This document shows, piece after piece, positions 1 to 5,125 of a DNA stretch of 7,736 nucleotides. This DNA comes from Propionibacteriaceae bacterium. GTDB taxonomy: Bacteria; Actinomycetota; Actinomycetes; Propionibacteriales; Propionibacteriaceae. The translations under genes and the position numbers were made by a program. How positions within the stretch are numbered: position 1 is the first letter of the stretch; each line of letters begins with the position of its first letter. The notes under the pieces were generated by a model. That model saw nothing but the letters and a program-made list of their open reading frames with translations, was not told the origin of the DNA and did not search any database. The stretch lies in the NCBI GenBank assembly GCA_031262845.1, contig JAISGZ010000055.1, positions 1-7,736 on the forward strand, read 5' to 3'.

Positions 1-564
1 CAGGACATTGCCGTCCTTGAGATCGCCGACACAGAGGTCGTGGCGGTGAAGATCCTCCACGATCAGCCACAACATACCGAGCCGGGCCAGTTTGGCTGGG
101 AACGGGAAATAGACCGAACCGGCCCCGGCCCGAACCCGGGCCATCCCCAGCCGCACCCACGGTGTCCGGTTGCCACAGTGGTCACACGGCGCCAGCCAGG
201 TCCAGTGTTGCTGGCCCGACAGCGGCGGCCGGTCAGCGTGGCCGTGGAAACGTTGCACGACGCCGACCGGATCGGCGCCGTCGTAGACAATCGCCTCGGG
301 CCAAGCACACGAGGCCCACAAGCGTTGATCGAGCGGATCCGGCGATTGAGCCAAGTGGTGGCCGAACTCGACCAGCTGATCGAGGTAGCGCCAGCGAATC
401 CGCTTGAGCGTCTGGTCCCGGAAACGTTTGTAGACCCGCGGGCCGACCCCGGCTTGTTCGACCACCCGGATCGAACCGGCGTCGAGGCCTTGGCCGAGGG
501 AGCCGGAAACGACCGTCAAATCGCGCAGATCGAGGGTCGCGGGGTGCAGGGTCGTTAGAGTCAT
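1..564 (-). CDS. Serine/threonine protein kinase-like protein (YegI / TerY-P triad type), C-terminus outside window
   Basis: The first 188 codons of a protein-kinase-like gene; the frame is open from the ATG at 562-564 to base 1, so the C-terminal lobe is missing. Visible: a degenerate glycine-rich loop (SGSLGQGLDAGS, residues about 20-31), a likely ATP-binding Lys46 in RVYKRF, a Trp-Pro motif at 88-89 (AWPEAIVYD) followed by a hinge-like GVVQRF, and a catalytic loop VGDLKDGNVL with Asp181 and Asn186 at the canonical spacing. The HRD His-Arg is replaced by Val-Gly, which as I recall is usual in YegI-like kinases. A CDHC motif (Cys127, Cys130) sits in an insert between hinge and catalytic loop. 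The start overlaps the phosphatase stop as ATGA and has GGAGG four bases upstream, so the two are probably translationally coupled. Role: by family, a kinase opposed by the adjacent phosphatase; the substrate is unknown. Whether it carries a C-terminal DNA-binding or membrane domain cannot be seen. Confidence 0.8.
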   Translation of the reverse strand, partial: MTLTTLHPATLDLRDLTVVSGSLGQGLDAGSIRVVEQAGVGPRVYKRFRDQTLKRIRWRYLDQLVEFGHHLAQSPDPLDQRLWASCAWPEAIVYDGADPVGVVQRFHGHADRPPLSGQQHWTWLAPCDHCGNRTPWVRLGMARVRAGAGSVYFPFPAKLARLGMLWLIVEDLHRHDLCVGDLKDGNVL

Positions 565-1592
565 CGTGCCTCCACCCGCTGTCGCGAGGACCGCACCTGG
601 GCCGCCATGATGGTGGCGTCATCGTGATTTTCCCGGGCGCATTTATCGGCCAGTTCGGCACAGCTCTGGGTCAACGAACCGGGCGATAAGCGCAGATGGT
701 CCACCGACAAGCGTTCATTGGCGTGGACGAAGCGGGTTACGCCGTCAGTGGCGGCGAACAGAATGTCACCGGGCCGCAAGTGGCAACACCCCTTTTCCCA
801 AGTCTTCGCTGGGTACGGCACCCCATCGGTCGGCGCACCCAAATTCCCCGTCCACAACCGGTCCCGTCGCGTCAGCCAGAACAAGCTGCGGCCTCGGATG
901 ACGCCGAGGCCAGAATCGCCGATAGCAGCCCACCAACAAGTGGCGCCACGGCTATGAGGGAGTATGACTCCGAAACACAAGGTGGACGAGGACACCGCCG
1001 CCTCCGGAACCGCCGGATCGGTTCCCAAGCTGCCGCTCAGGCAATCCGACACCTGATCGACGACCTCGGTCGCCACCTGCGACCAGGTCTGTTCAATCTC
1101 GTTTTCACCCTGTTCCAAGGTGTTGTTGAGACGCCGCACCGTCAGATCGACCGCCATCCGGGAGGCCCGGCCAGGCGTCGCCGTCGAACCGATCCCGTCG
1201 CCCAGGGCCACGATCAGGGCCGGGCCGACCCGGTGAAACTGGCCGGCGTCTTCCGAACCGCTGGCGGCGAGGTTGCGAGCGGCCGCGCTGGCTCCAGCCA
1301 CCCGGCCCATCGGCCACGTCCGACTGGGCGAACCGGTCACGGAAATCAACCGCACCCGCGCCCGCAGTGAGGGGGGCAAGGTGTCAGCATTCGGTGTCGC
1401 CGGTGGCCGCCGGAAGCGCTCCAGACAGGCCTGGAGGCGGCTGCGGGGTCGGCGTTCGGGCCGAGGCTGGCTTGAACGGTCCCCTCGAATCGTCACCAGC
1501 TTGAGACCGTGCCTCAGCCGACGCAGCCCGCTGGCCAACCGCTGGCGAAGCTTCGGCCTAGCCACCACGGGTAGGGCAGAGGAATTCAGCAC
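561..1592 (-). CDS. PP2C-type serine/threonine protein phosphatase (YegK-like, TerY-P triad)
   Basis: 343 residues with the proposed GTG start at 1590-1592. The frame is open further upstream to 1886, but that part lies inside the vWA gene, whereas GAGGT five bases before this GTG and the overlap of that site with the vWA stop (TGAGGT) favour it. The catalytic domain covers about residues 84-335. PP2C motifs in order: SVTG (84-87), SEDAGQF with acidic metal ligand Asp115, GDGIGS with Asp132, GDS (225-227), ATDG with Asp283, and ENHDDATI with Asp324/325. All metal-binding positions expected of an active Mn/Mg-dependent phosphatase appear present. Residues 1-80 are very basic, rich in Arg and Pro, and resemble no domain I know; they may be disordered or bind a partner. 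No signal peptide or membrane segment is seen, so it is probably cytoplasmic. It would reverse phosphorylation by the kinase encoded next. The domain call is firm; the exact start is less so. Confidence 0.85.
   Translation of the reverse strand: MLNSSALPVVARPKLRQRLASGLRRLRHGLKLVTIRGDRSSQPRPERRPRSRLQACLERFRRPPATPNADTLPPSLRARVRLISVTGSPSRTWPMGRVAGASAAARNLAASGSEDAGQFHRVGPALIVALGDGIGSTATPGRASRMAVDLTVRRLNNTLEQGENEIEQTWSQVATEVVDQVSDCLSGSLGTDPAVPEAAVSSSTLCFGVILPHSRGATCWWAAIGDSGLGVIRGRSLFWLTRRDRLWTGNLGAPTDGVPYPAKTWEKGCCHLRPGDILFAATDGVTRFVHANERLSVDHLRLSPGSLTQSCAELADKCARENHDDATIMAAQVRSSRQRVEAR
569..573 (-). promoter_or_regulatory. Ribosome binding site of the kinase gene
   Basis: GGAGG on the minus strand, four bases before the ATG at 562-564. 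It lies inside the end of the phosphatase gene. With the ATGA stop/start overlap it fixes the kinase start. Confidence 0.7.
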
Positions 1593-1597
1593 AACCG

Positions 1598-1602
1598 ACC
1601 TC
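1598..1602 (-). promoter_or_regulatory. Ribosome binding site of the phosphatase gene
   Basis: GAGGT on the minus strand, overlapping the TGA stop of the vWA gene and five bases before the GTG at 1590-1592. It decides the start over the longer frame that overlaps the vWA gene. Confidence 0.5.
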
Positions 1603-2380
1603 AGTACCCCAACGGTGGCAGGCAGCGGAAACCCTCCATCGCCGGCGGGAAAGCGAACGTTTCCGAACGCACACTGAAGCGGATCGAGCGCACGATCGAG
1701 CGGAAAATCTCCCCCACCATCTTGTGACTGAGTTGGCCCCCCTGCCATTGGAAAACCCGGCCACCGTGGGAGCGAGTACCGACACATTGCAAGGCCCGCT
1801 TGCTGAAACCACCACAGCCGACGGCCACGATCCCGGGCACGAGGTCCGGGTCCATGTGGTTGAGAGCCTGGTAAGAGCCATTCCAACGGTCGTAGAGCTG
1901 CAAACCAGTGTGGTCTTCGGGCACCCCATCGGTGATGAAAATAACCCCCGGCCGGAACCAGGCGGCGTGGCGGTCACGGGCCCGGTCGTCGAGGATGGTC
2001 CGGCGCAACATCCGGAAGGCGGCCTTGTAATCGGTCAGAACCCCGTCTTGGCTCAACCCACTCCACGACACCCGTTCGCGCGGTGAGGTCAGGGGTACGG
2101 CCACGCGGGCCTCGCTGGAGAACTCGATGATCGACAAACGAAGATAGTCACGCACCATCTCGTAGGTGTCCTCATCCAGCCCGAACTCCGCCATCACGGT
2201 GGCCGAACTGGCGGCATCTTGGCTGAACAGATTCAACAGCGTGGCACACCAGTGCTCAACCTCGTCGATGACCCGGCGCTGGTCGGCCCCCGATCGGGTT
2301 TGACGCATCGACTGCGACACGTCAACCACCAGGTAGTACGGCAGCACGGTATAGCTATGACCGGTCTCAAGTACGCTCAC
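1601..2380 (-). CDS. von Willebrand factor A domain protein (TerY / YegL-like)
   Basis: 259 residues from the GTG at 2378-2380. The frame is open up to 2479, but GGAGGT at 2390-2395 lies nine bases before this GTG; a TTG at 2384-2386 sits only three bases from it and is less likely. Nearly the whole protein is one vWA domain. It begins with YYLVVDVSQSM, whose Asp20, Ser22 and Ser24 form the DxSxS part of the metal ion-dependent adhesion site (MIDAS). Thr116 (GVLTDY) and Asp151 (FITDGVP) give the remaining MIDAS residues, so metal-dependent protein binding should be intact. No signal peptide or membrane helix is visible, as expected for cytoplasmic TerY/YegL proteins. It is the first gene of a three-gene unit with a PP2C phosphatase and a kinase, and probably acts as a scaffold or as the regulated partner in that module. 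That role is inferred from family and context. Confidence 0.88.
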   Translation of the reverse strand: MSVLETGHSYTVLPYYLVVDVSQSMRQTRSGADQRRVIDEVEHWCATLLNLFSQDAASSATVMAEFGLDEDTYEMVRDYLRLSIIEFSSEARVAVPLTSPRERVSWSGLSQDGVLTDYKAAFRMLRRTILDDRARDRHAAWFRPGVIFITDGVPEDHTGLQLYDRWNGSYQALNHMDPDLVPGIVAVGCGGFSKRALQCVGTRSHGGRVFQWQGGQLSHKMVGEIFRSIVRSIRFSVRSETFAFPPAMEGFRCLPPLGY

Positions 2381-2389
2381 GCTCAATGG

Positions 2390-2395
2390 ACCTCC
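2390..2395 (-). promoter_or_regulatory. Ribosome binding site of the vWA gene
   Basis: A full GGAGGT Shine-Dalgarno core on the minus strand. Its nine-base distance to the GTG at 2378-2380 is the main reason for choosing that start over the upstream in-frame codons. Confidence 0.65.
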
Positions 2396-2643
2396 GTCCG
2401 ACGGGTCAGTGGCGAAAGCCAAAATCGGAGACTGACCGAACCCGCTCTTGCGAGTACAGATACTAAGTCGGAGGATCAAGCTGGTGGAGACACTGGATAA
2501 GTTGGGGCCTTGGAGATTGCTTCGGCATTACTTTAGCTAAACATCGACCGATTGCACCAATCATCCAGGACTAACAAACCAGCGTTCACAATTGTAGCCC
2601 CTCTATCAGCAGCCAAAACACGCCCTTCAGTAGTCTCATTGAC

Positions 2644-2665
2644 CCTGACTCAGCGTGAGATCAGG
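2644..2665. repeat. Inverted repeat / bulged hairpin in the vWA operon upstream region
   Basis: CCTGACTCA and TGAG-A-TCAGG pair as nine base pairs around a three-base GCG loop, with one bulged A at 2660. No T-run follows on either strand, so it does not look like an intrinsic terminator. It could be an operator dyad or an RNA structure in a long leader. Confidence 0.45.
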
Positions 2666-2735
2666 TCTGTCACCACTTCAGCTGGGGTATCTCACTGGTG
2701 CCACAAGGAGGCCACAAATCGGCGAACGTTCCTTC

Positions 2736-2824
2736 GGAATAGTTTTCTCAAACCGAGATCATCCCCGGCGGGAGTTTTCCCGGAAAGGAAGAGTTTTCCT
2801 GGAGTGGAAGAGTTTTCCCGGAGG
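2736..2824. repeat. 19-bp direct repeats (three adjacent units plus one degenerate copy)
   Basis: Three head-to-tail 19-base units occupy 2768-2786, 2787-2805 and 2806-2824. Units two and three differ at only two of 19 positions; the first matches the third at 14. The shared core on the plus strand is GAGTTTTCC(C/T)GGA, and the two best copies read GGAAGAGTTTTCC, itself a GGAA-N5-TTCC dyad. A weaker copy (GGAATAGTTTTCTC) lies at 2736-2749, offset 32 bases from the next. Unit length, exact phasing and placement upstream of an operon suggest a cooperative protein-binding array. Which protein would bind is unknown. Confidence 0.75.
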
Positions 2825-2831
2825 GGAAAAC
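2812..2831. repeat. Perfect 8-bp inverted repeat at the end of the 19-bp repeat array
   Basis: GTTTTCCC and GGGAAAAC are exact reverse complements separated by four bases. The left arm lies in the last direct repeat unit, so the right arm acts as one more half-site in the opposite orientation. There is no T-run after it on either strand. Confidence 0.7.
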
Positions 2832-2880
2832 ACCTAGCCAAAGGCAGCAAAATCGTTCCCAGAGGGAGATATTCGACGCC

Positions 2881-2908
2881 ACAAAGCCCGCGAACCTGGT
2901 CCGCGAGC
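2881..2908 (-). terminator. Candidate intrinsic terminator of the transcarboxylase operon
   Basis: Read on the minus strand, seven bases after the stop of the biotin-carrier gene: GCTCGCG pairs with CGCGGGC (seven pairs, one G-U) around a nine-base loop, followed at once by TTTGT. The position and stem are right, but the T-run is short, as is common in actinobacteria. Confidence 0.45.
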
Positions 2909-2915
2909 CGAACTC

Positions 2916-3290
2916 CTAACCGATCTCGATCAGGCTCTGACCACCTTGGACGGGATCACCCGGAGCCACCAGAATCTGCTTGACCTGGCCATTGGCCGGC
3001 GCCGCGATCTCGGTCTCCATCTTCATCGCTTCCAGGATCAAGACGATGTCGCCCTCTTCGACGGTCTGTCCGACTTCGACCAGAACCCGGTTGACGGTTC
3101 CCGCCAAAGGCGCTGGGACGGCCTTGCCAGACGGCGCGGCCGCGGCCGGGGCCGGGCTGCCTGAGGGAGCGGCCGTCGCCGCGGCGGCGGACGAACCACC
3201 GATCGTAATCGCGGGTAACGCCAACTGTGGCGGCGCAACCTCAACGTCGACCTCGTAAGGCACCGCGTCTACCGTGATTTTGAGTCTCAT
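2916..3290 (-). CDS. Methylmalonyl-CoA carboxyltransferase 1.3S subunit (biotin carboxyl carrier protein)
   Basis: 124 residues, nearly the same size as the roughly 123-residue Propionibacterium 1.3S subunit. It carries biotin, which shuttles the carboxyl group between the 12S and 5S active sites. Three parts are visible: an N-terminal segment MRLKITVDAVPYEVDVEV that resembles the subunit-binding tail of the 1.3S protein, a flexible Ala/Pro/Ser-rich linker (about residues 33-58), and a biotinyl domain (about 59-124) with the biotin-accepting Lys90 in EAMKMET and the closing motif VQGGQSLIEIG. The frame continues upstream to 3401, but AAGGAA shortly before the ATG at 3288-3290, overlapping the stop of the preceding gene, and the start of the family's N-terminus mark this codon. 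Last gene of the four-gene operon. It needs a biotin-protein ligase encoded elsewhere. Confidence 0.93.
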   Translation of the reverse strand: MRLKITVDAVPYEVDVEVAPPQLALPAITIGGSSAAAATAAPSGSPAPAAAAPSGKAVPAPLAGTVNRVLVEVGQTVEEGDIVLILEAMKMETEIAAPANGQVKQILVAPGDPVQGGQSLIEIG

Positions 3291-3300
3291 TGTTGATTCC

Positions 3301-3543
3301 TTACCGATACGACGGATGATGGGCGTGCTGAGCCCGACGGGTGTTGCCCGACCAGACCGAACTGCTGGGGAAGTGCGGCTGTTGCCGGTTGGCGTCCTCA
3401 CCCAGGTAGGCGGCCGCGGCCGCCGCGATCACGGCCAGATGGCTCTCGGGCACCGGGCCGGTCTTGGCGTTCAGCCGCCTGACTTCCATCCGCAAACCCC
3501 GCAGTTGATCCTGCAAGAGCCGCACGACTTCGCTGTCCGACAT
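3301..3543 (-). CDS. Small protein of the transcarboxylase operon (uncharacterised, possibly OadG/MmdD-like)
   Basis: 80 residues, starting at ATG 3541-3543 with a strong GGAGGT upstream that overlaps the stop of the 12S gene. Residues about 6-24 show a heptad-like spacing (Leu10, Leu14, Leu17, Val21, Leu24) typical of a short coiled coil. Residues 36-47 are a hydrophobic alanine-rich stretch (LAVIAAAAAAYL), too short for a confident membrane helix. The tail is polar with a lone Trp64. From memory, an Ala-rich 'VIAAA..AAYLG' segment recurs in small proteins encoded beside biotin-dependent decarboxylase and carboxyltransferase subunits, including the small OadG/MmdD subunits, so an assembly or stabilising role is plausible. 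That is inference; I do not recognise a defined function. Placement between 12S and 1.3S with gaps of 12 and 10 bases makes co-translation with the complex very likely. Confidence 0.75.
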   Translation of the reverse strand: MSDSEVVRLLQDQLRGLRMEVRRLNAKTGPVPESHLAVIAAAAAAYLGEDANRQQPHFPSSSVWSGNTRRAQHAHHPSYR

Positions 3544-3555
3544 CAGAGCTACCTC

Positions 3556-5115
3556 CTAAACCGGCATCAGCCCGTGCTTCTTGGCCGGCCGCGTCTTCCG
3601 CTTGTGGTCCAAAAGCTCGAGTGCATTGGCGATCTTGATCCGCGTCTCACCCGGATCGATGATGTCGTCAACGAGACCCCGCGAAGCCGCCACGAAGGGC
3701 GTGTTGAAGGCTTCTTGGTAGTTGTCGATCATTTCCTCACGCTTGGCCACCGGGTCATCGGCGGCGTCGATCTCCTTCTTGAAGACAATCGCTGCCGCAC
3801 CTTCGGCGCCCATGACCGCGACCTCGGCGGTCGGCCAGGCAAAGACCTTGTCCGCCCCCAGGTCTCGGCTGGACATCGCCAGATACGAGCCGCCGTAGGC
3901 CTTCCGTAGGACGATCGTAATCAGCGGCACCGTGCAGGCGGAGTAAGCGAACAACATCTTGGCGCCGTGGCGGATGATGCCGCCGTGTTCCTGGGCCACA
4001 CCGGGCATATAGCCCGGCACGTCGACGAAGGTCACGATCGGAATGTTGAAGGCGTTACAGAAGCGGATGAAGCGCGCGCCCTTGTCCGACGAGTTGATAT
4101 CCAACACGCCGGCCATAACACTGCACTGGTTGGCCACCACGCCAACCGACCGGCCGTTCACCCGACCGAAGCCGACGACGATATTCCGGGCGTAGCCGGC
4201 CTGGGCTTCGAGGAAATCACCATTGTCGACCACACGGCGGATGACGTCTTTGACGTCGTAGCCCTGTTTCGAGTCGACCGGCACGATCGAAGCGATATCC
4301 GGGTCGTATTCGACCGGCGCCCCGGTATCGACGATCGGTGGCATCTCGTCATTGTTCTGGGGGAAGAAGCTGAGCAGCTTTTGGGCGATCAGAATGGCCT
4401 GTTCATCGGTATCGGCCACGAAGTGGTTGACGCCGGAGATGGCTTGGTGAGTATCGGCGCCACCGAGGACGTCCTGCGTCACGTCCTCGCCGGTCACCTG
4501 CTTGATGACCTGGGGGCCGGTGATGAACATATGGGCCTTGCGGGTCTGGATCACCCAGTCAGTCAGGGCCGGCGAGTAGACCGCCCCACCAGCGCAGGGG
4601 CCGGCGATGATCGAAATTTGCGGCACCACCCCCGACAACAAGACATTGGCATAGAAGACCTTGCCGTAACCCGACAGGGAATCAATCCCCTCCTGGATCC
4701 GGGCGCCGCCGGAGTCGTTGATGAAGATGAACGGCGTGCCCGCGGACAGGGCGCCTTCCATCATCTCGACCACTTTGGTGTTGTGAATCTCACCGGCCGA
4801 GCCGCCCATGACCGTGAAGTCCTGGGACGCCAAGTGAACCGGCCGACCGGCCACCGTCCCCGTCCCCGTGACCACGCCATCGGCCGGCATCTCGGCCTTG
4901 TCCATCCCGAACAGAACCGTCCGGTTCTTCCGGAACAAGCTCATTTCCTGGAACGAACCATCGTCGAGCAGGCCACTGATCCGCTCCCGAGCCGTCATCT
5001 TGCCCTGGGCGTGCTGCTTCTCAATCCGCTTTTCGCCGCCACCAAGACGCTGCTTGGCGCGGGCCGCCTTCAGGCGCTCGACTAGCTGGTCCATCGGCAC
5101 TGGTGCTTTGGCCAT
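3556..5115 (-). CDS. Methylmalonyl-CoA carboxyltransferase 12S subunit (acyl-CoA carboxyltransferase domain)
   Basis: 519 residues, full length for the family. This subunit takes the carboxyl group from (S)-methylmalonyl-CoA and places it on biotin, releasing propionyl-CoA. It has the two crotonase-like halves of the carboxyltransferase family: the N-terminal half with SGGARIQEG (135-143) and AGPCAGGAVYSPA (171-183), and the C-terminal half with VDVPGYMPGVAQEHGGIIRHG (365-385), LRKAYGGSYLAM (403-414) and an AWPTAEVAVMG segment (426-436). The glycine-rich turns supply the oxyanion holes for CoA thioester and biotin. The Lys/Arg-rich end (RKTRPAKKHGLMPV) is typical of actinobacterial members. 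The start at ATG 5113-5115 follows GGAGA by five bases, ten bases after the 5S stop. Alternatives within the family are propionyl-CoA carboxylase beta and decarboxylase MmdA; the adjacent 5S gene argues for transcarboxylase. Cytoplasmic. Confidence 0.93.
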   Translation of the reverse strand: MAKAPVPMDQLVERLKAARAKQRLGGGEKRIEKQHAQGKMTARERISGLLDDGSFQEMSLFRKNRTVLFGMDKAEMPADGVVTGTGTVAGRPVHLASQDFTVMGGSAGEIHNTKVVEMMEGALSAGTPFIFINDSGGARIQEGIDSLSGYGKVFYANVLLSGVVPQISIIAGPCAGGAVYSPALTDWVIQTRKAHMFITGPQVIKQVTGEDVTQDVLGGADTHQAISGVNHFVADTDEQAILIAQKLLSFFPQNNDEMPPIVDTGAPVEYDPDIASIVPVDSKQGYDVKDVIRRVVDNGDFLEAQAGYARNIVVGFGRVNGRSVGVVANQCSVMAGVLDINSSDKGARFIRFCNAFNIPIVTFVDVPGYMPGVAQEHGGIIRHGAKMLFAYSACTVPLITIVLRKAYGGSYLAMSSRDLGADKVFAWPTAEVAVMGAEGAAAIVFKKEIDAADDPVAKREEMIDNYQEAFNTPFVAASRGLVDDIIDPGETRIKIANALELLDHKRKTRPAKKHGLMPV

Positions 5116-5125
5116 TTCACTCTCC

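Larger units (their letters stand above)
2396..2915. other. Intergenic region between the transcarboxylase and vWA-phosphatase-kinase operons
   Basis: About 520 bases without a gene I can support, visibly richer in A and T than the flanking genes. In transcription order (right to left) it holds a candidate terminator, a cluster of 19-bp repeats with a palindrome, a bulged hairpin, small dyads at 2550-2562 (GATTG/CAATC) and 2532-2541 (TTTAGCTAAA), and then the leader of the vWA gene. The promoter of the vWA operon must lie here unless the operons are co-transcribed. The best -10-like hexamer I see is TACAAT (2591-2596, minus strand), but no good -35 stands 16-18 bases upstream, so I do not call a promoter. 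The plus-strand frame at 2552-2983 runs into the biotin-carrier gene on the opposite strand and has no protein-like features. Confidence 0.6.

Noticed and set aside
40..558. Plus-strand open frame of 172 codons
   Set aside because: It is antisense to the kinase gene; its translation is Arg/Pro-rich without motifs, while the minus-strand frame shows kinase motifs.
1593..1886. Upstream extension of the phosphatase frame inside the vWA gene
   Set aside because: It overlaps 280 or more bases of a gene with clear vWA motifs and has no domain of its own; a ribosome site at 1598-1602 supports the GTG at 1592.
2591..2619. Promoter with TACAAT as -10 (minus strand) for the vWA operon
   Set aside because: No acceptable -35 hexamer stands 16-18 bases upstream (GTTTTG or TTTTGG); too weak to list as a promoter.
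2736..2831. CRISPR array
   Set aside because: The units abut each other with no spacers, are only 19 bases long and no cas gene is near.
2552..2983. Plus-strand open frame of 143 codons across the repeat array
   Set aside because: Its translation is low in recognisable features, contains the 19-bp repeats and ends inside the antisense of the biotin-carrier gene; no clear ribosome site was seen.
3967..5085. Long plus-strand frame of 372 codons
   Set aside because: It is a mirror of the 12S gene; the minus strand carries the carboxyltransferase motifs, and long antisense frames are common in GC-rich genes.
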